Under the pieces are notes generated by a model, which worked only from the letters and a program-made list of their open reading frames with translations, had not been told where the DNA came from and ran no database searches. Below, piece after piece: positions 1-6,421 of a stretch of DNA of 8,716 nucleotides (positions within the stretch are counted from its first letter, which is position 1; every line of letters starts with the position of its first letter). The translations under genes and the position numbers were made by a program. Source of the stretch: Pseudomonadota bacterium. Its GTDB lineage: Bacteria > Pseudomonadota > Alphaproteobacteria > Sphingomonadales > Sphingomonadaceae. The stretch lies in contig JAEWJQ010000160.1 in assembly GCA_023386515.1 (NCBI GenBank), positions 1 to 8,716 on the forward strand, in the 5' to 3' direction.

Positions 1-1612
1 GAGCATGCACTTCGCGCTCGCGCGCCATCGTATAGAGCGACGCGGCGCGGACGAGCACCGCCCGCAACGCCTCCTCCTCATCGGCCGATCGCTCTTCCGG
101 GACGGGTACACCGGTCAGGAGGTCGGCCCCCCGCTCCAGCGCCTCTACCACCGCGCGCTGTTCATGCAGCGTGTCGGCACTCCGCTCCAGCGACGTCACG
201 ATCGCGCGGGCCTCGCCGCCGCCGTCGCTAACCGCGCGGTCCGATGTCGCACAGGCCTGGCGCACGACCTTCAGCGCCGCATCAAGCGCCAGATCGTCCT
301 GGCCCTCCTCGCCGCCGCCTTGCGCCTGCGTCAGTTCCACCCGCTCCAGATCGGCGATCAACCGGGCCACGCCGGCACTCGATGCGTCGAGCCGGCTGGC
401 GCAGGGGGCGACCTCGGTCGCGATCACCGCTACGGCGCGGCCGGTCGTGCCATGACGGCGGCAGAGCAATCGGGTGTTGGTCGAGATGTCCTGCACGTCG
501 AGGGCGATCCGCTGGATTCGCGAAAGGCCGCCGAGCAGATCGGCGAAAGTCCGCCGCACGAACTCGGCCAGCGTCGCCAGTCGGCGATCCGCCTCGCACA
601 ATTGCCCGGTCACCTGGCTGACGTCGGCGATGCCGTGCTCGATGCGGACCAGCACATCGCCGTCGTCACCGCTGCCACCCTGCCGCTCGATCAGGCCGAG
701 CAACCGCGTCGTCAAGGGACCGAGCTGGTCGATCGCAGCGATCAGCGCGGCGATCTCCCGGGAAAAGTCCTGCGCGGTCGCCCGCATCTGCGCGGCGACC
801 AGCGCCGCCATGGTCGCCACCACCGCCGGCGGCGGTGCAGCATCATCGCCTTGCGGCAGCAGCATGCGCAAGATGTTCGCGCCATGTTCGACCCGCTGGC
901 GGACACTGTCGCCGATCTGGATCGCGCCGAGCATCCGCGCCACCTCCGCCTGGACGGTTCGCATCACGCCGCTCACGTCCTGCGCCATCCGCGCCACGGT
1001 CTCCAGCTGAACCTCCAACGCATCGGCGCTGCTGGTCAGTTCGGCCGGCGCCTCCGGCCCGATCTTGCGCGATTCGACCGCGAGAAGATGATCCGCCTGA
1101 CGCATGTCGGCGATGACCTTGCCGAACCGGTCGAGCTCGTCGCCGAAATAGCGCAGCTCGCGCCGTCCGCTCTCCAGTTTGCCTTCCATCCCCGCGACGA
1201 AGTTGAAGAAGGCGGTTTCACCGGACGAGGCGATCTTGATGCTCATGCCGTAGATGCCGAGCAGGTGCAGGATCTCGCCGACATCGGCGAGTAGCGCCCG
1301 CATCTCGCGCGTGCGACAGGTCAGCACCTGGATTTCTGCGGCGCGGCGTTCCTGCGCCGCCGGCAGCGTGTTCAACCGGTGCGCCGCGTTGCGCAGCCGT
1401 TTGATCGCCGTGCCGACCACCTCAGGCGACAGCGACGACTGGATCTCGTCGAGATCGGCGCCCATCCGGTCGATCGTGTCGATCGCATGCGCCAGCGTCT
1501 CGCCGACGCCGCGGAAGCGCAACTCGAGGTCCGCGACCATCTCGTCGAGTTGGTCGGCCATTTCCGCGATCGGCAGATGGAAGTGGGTCGGATTGTCGAT
1601 CATCGTCATCAT
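1..1612 (-). CDS. Soluble MCP-like chemotaxis protein with degenerate signalling tip (partial)
   Basis: An open frame from ATG at 1612 to the left edge, 537 codons with no stop, so the C-terminus is outside the window. In-frame ATGs at 1609 and 1603 are alternative starts; no strong Shine-Dalgarno decides. The protein is hydrophilic, with no transmembrane segment or signal peptide, and is rich in Ala, Leu, Glu and Arg with heptad-like spacing, suggesting long helices or coiled coil. Residues 366-408 resemble the MCP signalling hairpin: DISTNTRLLCRRHGTTGR then AVAVIATEV align without gaps to the tip of the MCP encoded upstream, keeping N, both G and the AVxAxEV core but losing most CheA/CheW contact residues. 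Residues 114-146 (LLGIYGMSIKIASSGE) may be a second, weaker copy. A segment IQIGDSVRQRVEHGANIL (231-248) lies between, followed by a Pro-rich break (260-262). It is last in the visible operon, 19 nt after cheB. The role is unknown; a cytoplasmic receptor-like or array-associated protein is the best guess. Confidence 0.8.
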   Translation of the reverse strand, partial: MMTMIDNPTHFHLPIAEMADQLDEMVADLELRFRGVGETLAHAIDTIDRMGADLDEIQSSLSPEVVGTAIKRLRNAAHRLNTLPAAQERRAAEIQVLTCRTREMRALLADVGEILHLLGIYGMSIKIASSGETAFFNFVAGMEGKLESGRRELRYFGDELDRFGKVIADMRQADHLLAVESRKIGPEAPAELTSSADALEVQLETVARMAQDVSGVMRTVQAEVARMLGAIQIGDSVRQRVEHGANILRMLLPQGDDAAPPPAVVATMAALVAAQMRATAQDFSREIAALIAAIDQLGPLTTRLLGLIERQGGSGDDGDVLVRIEHGIADVSQVTGQLCEADRRLATLAEFVRRTFADLLGGLSRIQRIALDVQDISTNTRLLCRRHGTTGRAVAVIATEVAPCASRLDASSAGVARLIADLERVELTQAQGGGEEGQDDLALDAALKVVRQACATSDRAVSDGGGEARAIVTSLERSADTLHEQRAVVEALERGADLLTGVPVPEERSADEEEALRAVLVRAASLYTMAREREVHA

Positions 1613-1635
1613 TCGTCTCTCATTCCGTCGCTCAT
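1609..1635 (-). other. Eight-codon mini-ORF bridging cheB and the MCP-like gene
   Basis: A reading frame MSDGMRDE followed by TGA. Its ATG overlaps the cheB stop as ATGA, and its TGA overlaps the ATG of the next gene as ATGA. It therefore spans exactly the gap that would otherwise separate the two genes, and could carry terminating ribosomes from cheB to the next start. The overlaps are seen directly; the coupling role is inference, and chance is possible for so short a frame. Confidence 0.35.
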
Positions 1636-2699
1636 CGCGCCGTCGCCTGGAGCATCTCGCGGGCGATCGCCTCCAGCGGCACGACGCGGTCGACCGCGCC
1701 ACGCGCGATCGCCTCCTTGGGCATGCCGAATACCACCGACGTCTCCTCGTCCTGGGCGAAGGTGCGCGCCCCGGCCTCATGCATCTCCAACAGCCCGCGT
1801 GCGCCGTCATCGCCCATGCCGGTCATGATCACGCCGACGGCATTGGCACCGGCGTTGCGTGCCGCGGAGCGGAACAGCACATCGACGCTGGGCCGGTGTC
1901 GCGACACCAGCGGCCCCTCGCGCACCGCCACCGCATAGCGGGCGCCGTGGCGTTCCAGCATGGTGTGGCGGAGGCCGCCCGGCGCGATCAGCACCCGCCC
2001 GCGCATCACCGTGTCACCATGCTCGGCCTCCTTGACGTCGACCGCACACAATCCATCCAACCGCCGGGCAAAGGCGCGGGTGAAGCTTTCCGGCATATGT
2101 TGGACGATGACGATGCCGGGCGAATTGGCCGGCAGCGCCTCCAACACGGCGCGCAGCGCCTCCGTCCCTCCCGTGCTGGCACCGATGCAGACGACCATCT
2201 CCGTCGTCCGGCTGAGCGCGCGCCCGTTCGGCGGCGGCAGCATGGCGTCGGCCGACAGGCGCGTCGCCGGGCGGAGCGCCGGGCGCGCGCCGAGCTTGGC
2301 ACTCGCTGCGCCCTTCACTGCCTCGCGGATCTGAAGATGCGCCTCGACCAGATGATCGGCGACGCCCAGGCGCGGCTTCAGGATCACGTCGACCGCACCC
2401 GCCTCCAGCGCCTGGAGCAACGTATCCGACCCCTCTTCGACCAGCGACGAGCACATCACCACCGGCACCGGGCATTGCGTCATCAGCTTGCGCAGGAAGG
2501 TGATGCCGTCCATCCGCGGCATCTCGACGTCCAGCGTGATGACGTCGGGCACCTCGCCCTGGATATAGCGCGCCGCCGCAAACGGATCGGCGGCCGCAGC
2601 GATCACCTCGATGTCCGGATCGGCGGACAGGATCGCCGTCATCGCCTGACGTACACTGGCGCTGTCGTCGATGACCAGAACGCGGATCTTCTTGCCCAT
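1632..2699 (-). CDS. cheB: MCP methylesterase/glutaminase CheB
   Basis: A 355-residue response regulator that removes MCP methyl groups, and in many species deamidates receptor glutamines, when phosphorylated by CheA. The receiver domain (about 5-125) has the acidic pair D11-D12, phosphoacceptor D57 in [13 protein letters not shown], and K108 in LKPR. A linker of about 40 residues leads to the methylesterase domain (about 165-355). The catalytic triad is visible: S175 in CIGASTGG, H201 in VQHMPESF, and D298 in TGMGDDGA. The conserved VFGMPKEA (323-330) follows. Length and domain order match typical CheB. The ATG lies 1 nt after the cheR stop (TGACATG) with no clear Shine-Dalgarno, which points to translational coupling with cheR. 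Its own stop overlaps the ATG of an 8-codon reading frame leading into the next gene. With CheR it forms the adaptation pair for the MCP of this cluster. Confidence 0.97.
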   Translation of the reverse strand: MGKKIRVLVIDDSASVRQAMTAILSADPDIEVIAAAADPFAAARYIQGEVPDVITLDVEMPRMDGITFLRKLMTQCPVPVVMCSSLVEEGSDTLLQALEAGAVDVILKPRLGVADHLVEAHLQIREAVKGAASAKLGARPALRPATRLSADAMLPPPNGRALSRTTEMVVCIGASTGGTEALRAVLEALPANSPGIVIVQHMPESFTRAFARRLDGLCAVDVKEAEHGDTVMRGRVLIAPGGLRHTMLERHGARYAVAVREGPLVSRHRPSVDVLFRSAARNAGANAVGVIMTGMGDDGARGLLEMHEAGARTFAQDEETSVVFGMPKEAIARGAVDRVVPLEAIAREMLQATAR

Positions 2700-2700
2700 G

Positions 2701-3579
2701 TCAGACGCGCCGGAAGACGGTGTTCGATACGGCTACCAGCGCGTCGTCCAAGTCGAGCCCGGCAATCGTTTCGGAATGGCCGAGGACCAGCAGGCCGCCG
2801 GGGACCAGACAGCGCGCGAGCCGCCGCACGACCTGCGCTTGCGTATCCTTGTCGAAATAGATCAGCACGTTGCGGCAGAAGATCAGGTCCATCGGCGCGC
2901 CGATCGGATAGTGGCTGTCGATCAGATTGTGCCGGGCGAAACCGACCGCGGCGCGCAGCGCCGGCACGATACGACGCTCGTCGCGGCGCGGGTCGCGCGC
3001 GGGCAGCGAATAGCGTTCGCGCAGCAACGGCGGCACGGGATCGAACAGTGCGCTGGGATAGACGCCGCGCCTCGCGATCTCGAGCACCTCGGTGTCGAGA
3101 TCGGTGGCGAGGATCGCATAATCCGGCCCGCCATGATCCTGTGCGAAGGCATCGAGCAGCATCGCCAGCGTATAGGCTTCCGGCCCGGTCGAGCAGGCGG
3201 CACTCCATACCCGCACGCGCTGGGCCCCGGCATCGCGCCAACGCGGTAGCACCTCCTCGACCAGATAGGCGAAATGCCGCGGCTCCCGGAAGAAATCCGT
3301 CTTGTTCGTGGTCACCGCGTTGAGCAGCCATTCGGTGTCGTCGGCGAGATGGCCTTGGTCGAACAGCCAGGCGCAATAATCAGCCAAGGTTCCGCAGCCC
3401 AGCGCGCGGACACGGCGCCGCAGCCGCCCCTCCATCATGGTCTTCTTCGCCGGCGGCAGATGGATCCCGGACGCTGCGTGGATATAGTCGGCCAGCCGCC
3501 GGAAATTCCCCGGCGACAACGGATCGTCGGGTGGCAGGCCGAGCCCGTCGGCGGAGAGGGCGGCGAGGCTGCTGCTCAT
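2701..3579 (-). CDS. cheR: MCP glutamate methyltransferase CheR
   Basis: A 292-residue S-adenosylmethionine-dependent methyltransferase that methylates glutamates on MCP signalling helices, opposing CheB. The N-terminal helical domain covers about 22-95 ([17 protein letters not shown]), then the family motif [14 protein letters not shown] (90-103). The SAM-binding loop is [17 protein letters not shown] (124-140), where the more familiar GEEPYS is replaced by GPEAYT. Later motifs are [15 protein letters not shown] (156-170), RHNLID (216-221), [10 protein letters not shown] (234-243) and the C-terminal [10 protein letters not shown] (266-275). The length is normal and all core motifs are intact. 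The start ATG shares ATGA with the upstream cheW stop, and a GAGG lies 4 nt upstream, inside that gene. CheB begins 1 nt after its stop. The MCP encoded here has no C-terminal NWETF pentapeptide, so this CheR may recognise it without that tether. Confidence 0.96.
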   Translation of the reverse strand: MSSSLAALSADGLGLPPDDPLSPGNFRRLADYIHAASGIHLPPAKKTMMEGRLRRRVRALGCGTLADYCAWLFDQGHLADDTEWLLNAVTTNKTDFFREPRHFAYLVEEVLPRWRDAGAQRVRVWSAACSTGPEAYTLAMLLDAFAQDHGGPDYAILATDLDTEVLEIARRGVYPSALFDPVPPLLRERYSLPARDPRRDERRIVPALRAAVGFARHNLIDSHYPIGAPMDLIFCRNVLIYFDKDTQAQVVRRLARCLVPGGLLVLGHSETIAGLDLDDALVAVSNTVFRRV

Positions 3580-4061
3580 GCCGCCTCGTCGAGCGGCGCG
3601 ATCAGCAGGTCGGCGTCGGCCGCGACGATATGGCGCAGATCGAGCAGGACGATGAAGCCGCCCCCGCGGCGCAGGATCCCCTCGATATGCTCCGACCGCC
3701 AGCGGATGCCGACATCCGGCGATGCCTCGATCGCGCCGCGATCGAAGCTGCTGACGTCTAGGACCCGATCGACGACAAGGCCCAGCGTCAGCGCGCGATC
3801 ATCCTCCAGCGTCACGTCGACGACCAGGATGCGCGTCGCCAGCGTCGCCGCCGCAGGCGCGAGGCCAAGCCGTTGGCGCAGATCGACGACGGGCACCGAC
3901 AGGCCGCGGACGTCGATGAGGCCGCACAGCCAGACGGGTGCGTTCGGCACCCGAAAGGCGGTTTGGTGGTCGAGAATTTCGCGAACGCTGACGACCGGCA
4001 GCGCGAAGTCCTCGTCCCCCAATCCGAAGACGACGACCTGGATTTCGCCCGCATCGATCAT
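3576..4061 (-). CDS. cheW: Chemotaxis coupling protein CheW (second copy)
   Basis: A compact 161-residue CheW with almost no N-terminal extension: the fold begins by residue 6 ([18 protein letters not shown]). It carries [17 protein letters not shown] (26-42) and the signature arginine in [20 protein letters not shown] (47-66). A later conserved stretch is [23 protein letters not shown] (118-140 in all, core [12 protein letters not shown]). It should couple MCP tips to CheA, as the first CheW does. It differs throughout from that protein, so the pair is not a recent duplication. Its ATG overlaps the mcp stop (ATGA), and its own stop overlaps the cheR ATG in the same way. No strong Shine-Dalgarno precedes it, so translation is probably coupled to mcp. 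Placement directly after the receptor could mean it serves that receptor or an alternative array, which is inference. Confidence 0.94.
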   Translation of the reverse strand: MIDAGEIQVVVFGLGDEDFALPVVSVREILDHQTAFRVPNAPVWLCGLIDVRGLSVPVVDLRQRLGLAPAAATLATRILVVDVTLEDDRALTLGLVVDRVLDVSSFDRGAIEASPDVGIRWRSEHIEGILRRGGGFIVLLDLRHIVAADADLLIAPLDEAA

Positions 4062-5860
4062 GCGGCGCGGCCGAACTCGCCGTCCTCGCCGTCCGGCCCG
4101 CCGGCGGTGAGGTCGAGCGCAAAGCCGCGCACCCGTACCTGCTGATCCGCGACCGTCGCCGGCCGGGCCGTCGCCCGGATCTTGCGCGCCGGACTCGCGA
4201 CACGGGCACGGGCATTGGGCTTGCGCGGCGGTGACGCCGTCTGCGCCTTGCCCGCCTCGGTGCGGAAGAAGGCGATGCTTTCCTGCAGTTCCTCGGCCTG
4301 GCCGGCGAGCTGTTCGGACGTCGCCGAGATCTGGTCGGAGGCGGAGGCGTTCTGCTGCGTCACCGTATCGAGCTGCTGTATCGCCTCGTTGATCTGCGAG
4401 GCGCCGATGTCCTGTTCGCGGCAGGCGGCGCTGATCTCCGCAACGAGCTCCGCCGTGCGGCGGATGTCGGGCACCAGTTTCACCAGCATCTCGCCCGCCT
4501 GCGTCGCGGCCGTGACGGTTTCCGACGACATGCCGCTGATCTCGGCCGCGGCGGTCTGGCTGCGTTCGGCGAGCTTGCGGACCTCGGCGGCGACGACCGC
4601 GAAGCCCTTGCCGTGTTCGCCGGCGCGCGCCGCTTCGACGGCGGCGTTGAGCGCCAGCAGATCGGTCTGGCGGGCGATCTCCTGGACGATGCCGATCTTC
4701 TCGGCGATCGTCCGCATCGCCGTCACCGCCTGTTGCACGGCGGCACCGCTCACCTCGGCATCCTGCGACGACTGTCGGGCGATCTTCTCGGTCTGGGTGG
4801 CGTTGTCGGCGTTCTGTTTGATGTTGGCCGCCATCTGCTCCATCGACGCGGACGCCTCTTCCGCTGCGGCGGCCTGCTCGGTCGCACCCTGCGACACCTG
4901 TTCGGACGACGACGACAGCTGCTGGCTTCCCGCCGCGACATTCTGTGCCGCCGCCGTGGCATCGCCGACGACATTGCGCAGACGCTCCACCATCGCCACC
5001 AGCGCCTGACCGAGCTTGTCCTTATCCGACAGGGGCTTGTGCTGCACGGTCAGGTCACCGCCGGCGATCGCGTCGGCCAGTTGGGCGCTCTGCCGCAAAT
5101 TGGCCGTCATACGGTTCACCGTTTCGACCAGATCGCGGATCTCGTCATTGCTCCGCACCGCAAGATCCTGATCGAGATCGCCGATCGCTACCGCTTCAAT
5201 CGCCGTCGAAACGATATTCAACCCGCGGGTGACCAGACGCGAGATGTAGAAGGCGCTGCCCGTGGCGATCACCAGGGCGAGCAGGCCGGCAACCAGCATG
5301 ATCTCACGCGACTGGACATAGAGTTCGTCGGTGCCCTGATCCGCCTCCTTCATCATCGTCCGCTGCAAATCGGAGAGATTGGTGATTGACGTCATAAAGT
5401 CGTCCATCAGCTTCGCCTGCTCGGTGTTCGACAGCTGCGCCGCTTCTTCATTCTTGTTGGCGTAACCAAGGTCGCGGATGTGATCGAAGGTCGGCTTCAG
5501 CGCCGTCCACTTCGCGTGCAGATCGTCCCACAGCGGCTTGCCACGCTCGGTAGCGCGGCGACGGCCGTCCGCCATCAACTGCTCCATTTCCGCCTCGCGA
5601 CGGACCACTTTATCGTAATAGCCTTTCATCACGGTCGCATCGCTGTTGAGGATCAGCGATTGCTGGTCGGCGAGGATCTGGCTTTGATCGGTGTCGATCT
5701 GCTGAGTGATCGACAGACGCTTGGCCGGGCCGGCGATCACGTCCGAGATCGCTTCGTTCATCGTGTTCAGCTTCGAAATGCTCATCGCCACCACGGCGAG
5801 GAACAACAATACGAGGATGGTGAAGGTCACCCCCAGCTTCAGCTTGATCGTTGCCCGCAT
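4058..5860 (-). CDS. Transmembrane methyl-accepting chemotaxis protein
   Basis: A 600-residue inner-membrane chemoreceptor. TM1 is about 9-28 and TM2 about 188-207. Between them lies a roughly 155-residue periplasmic region that looks all-helical, consistent with a four-helix-bundle (4HB_MCP-type) sensor; the ligand cannot be predicted. A HAMP domain follows (about 207-258), then a second HAMP-like segment (about 259-300, with [12 protein letters not shown]). The signalling coiled coil spans about 300-535. Its tip, 390-430, is fully canonical ([17 protein letters not shown], then [19 protein letters not shown]). Candidate methylation regions are [17 protein letters not shown] (327-343) and EELQESI (523-529). 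Residues 540-580 are a basic Pro/Ala/Arg linker, ending in an acidic tail [14 protein letters not shown] with no NWETF-type pentapeptide. The start is supported by GGGGAAG 5 nt upstream. The stop overlaps the second cheW by ATGA. Encoded with its own CheA, CheW, CheR and CheB, it is probably the cognate receptor of this array. Confidence 0.95.
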   Translation of the reverse strand: MRATIKLKLGVTFTILVLLFLAVVAMSISKLNTMNEAISDVIAGPAKRLSITQQIDTDQSQILADQQSLILNSDATVMKGYYDKVVRREAEMEQLMADGRRRATERGKPLWDDLHAKWTALKPTFDHIRDLGYANKNEEAAQLSNTEQAKLMDDFMTSITNLSDLQRTMMKEADQGTDELYVQSREIMLVAGLLALVIATGSAFYISRLVTRGLNIVSTAIEAVAIGDLDQDLAVRSNDEIRDLVETVNRMTANLRQSAQLADAIAGGDLTVQHKPLSDKDKLGQALVAMVERLRNVVGDATAAAQNVAAGSQQLSSSSEQVSQGATEQAAAAEEASASMEQMAANIKQNADNATQTEKIARQSSQDAEVSGAAVQQAVTAMRTIAEKIGIVQEIARQTDLLALNAAVEAARAGEHGKGFAVVAAEVRKLAERSQTAAAEISGMSSETVTAATQAGEMLVKLVPDIRRTAELVAEISAACREQDIGASQINEAIQQLDTVTQQNASASDQISATSEQLAGQAEELQESIAFFRTEAGKAQTASPPRKPNARARVASPARKIRATARPATVADQQVRVRGFALDLTAGGPDGEDGEFGRAA

Positions 5861-5865
5861 GATAA

Positions 5866-5872
5866 CTTCCCC
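5866..5872 (-). promoter_or_regulatory. Ribosome binding site of the mcp gene
   Basis: GGGGAAG on the minus strand, 5 nt before the ATG at 5860, in the 27-nt gap after the first cheW. This gap is the longest in the operon. It contains no visible hairpin terminator or promoter, so mcp is probably read from the same transcript with its own initiation site. Confidence 0.6.
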
Positions 5873-5887
5873 AATCCGATCGTTGTG

Positions 5888-6421
5888 TCAGTGAGTGGCA
5901 GCGGCGACGCCGAGGTCGTGCGATGCCTTCAAAAAGATTGCCTGCAGATCAGGCAGTACGACGAGGTCGCCACGCCAGCGCACCAGGCCGCGCATATGCT
6001 GGCGCGCCCAGCGGATGCCGACCGCCGGCACCTCCTCCGCCAGCGCCTGGGCGAAGGTCGCGACCTCGTGCACGCGGTCGGTGCGTAGGCCGATCAGCGT
6101 CGGCTCGCCGTCCAGCGGCAGGTCGATGACCACGATCCGGCTGTCCGCGCTGGCGGCGGCACGCTCCATGCCGAAGGCGAGGCTGAGATCGGCGACCGGC
6201 ACGATCCTGCCACGGAAGTTGATGACATGGCCGACCAGCGCCGGCGCCCCCGGAATGGCGGTCTCCGGCAGCAGGTCGATGATTTCCTGCACTTGCACGG
6301 CTTCGAGCGCGAAGGTTTCCCCGCCGAGCTCGAAGATCAGCACCTCCAGCTCGCCCTGCGCGTTCCACGCGCCGGCGTCGGGTTGCGGCCCCACCTGGGC
6401 GTCAACCTGCTGCACGGGCAT
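5888..6421 (-). CDS. cheW: Chemotaxis coupling protein CheW (first copy)
   Basis: A 177-residue CheW, an SH3-like adaptor that links MCP tips to the P5 domain of CheA. The fold starts near residue 24 (ELEVLIFELGGETFAL), continues with VQEIIDLLPETAIPGAP, and carries the signature arginine in NFRGRIVPVADL (68-79). A later GIRWARQHMRGLVRWRGDLVVL segment of the fold is also present (135-156). The first 23 residues are a Gln/Pro/Ala-rich extension that the second CheW lacks. The start is uncertain. An AGGAG sits only 1 nt before the ATG at 6421 but 7 nt before an in-frame GTG at 6415, so GTG may be the true start, two residues shorter. Either start lies inside the end of cheA. The mcp gene follows after 27 nt. 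The two CheW proteins share the fold but are clearly divergent. Confidence 0.94.
   Translation of the reverse strand: MPVQQVDAQVGPQPDAGAWNAQGELEVLIFELGGETFALEAVQVQEIIDLLPETAIPGAPALVGHVINFRGRIVPVADLSLAFGMERAAASADSRIVVIDLPLDGEPTLIGLRTDRVHEVATFAQALAEEVPAVGIRWARQHMRGLVRWRGDLVVLPDLQAIFLKASHDLGVAAATH

Noticed and set aside
5..1294. 429-codon plus-strand open frame at the left end
   Set aside because: It lies antisense to the MCP-like gene. The translation is rich in Arg, His, Gln and Asp with no recognisable domain, as expected for the mirror of a GC-rich gene. The minus-strand frame has the MCP-tip pattern and fits the operon.
1254..3323. 689-codon plus-strand open frame
   Set aside because: It runs antisense across cheB and cheR, both of which carry full catalytic motifs. 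Its product is Arg/His-rich low-complexity sequence, a GC-bias artefact.
3274..5009. Long plus-strand frames over the second cheW and the mcp gene
   Set aside because: They are antisense to well-identified genes. The Ser/Ala/Cys-rich product at 4182-5009 is the mirror image of the MCP coiled coil.
5861..5887. Possible promoter or terminator in the gap between the first cheW and mcp
   Set aside because: It is only 27 nt long, with a small CGATCG palindrome but no stem-loop with a T-run and no convincing -35/-10 pair. Only the ribosome binding site is supported.
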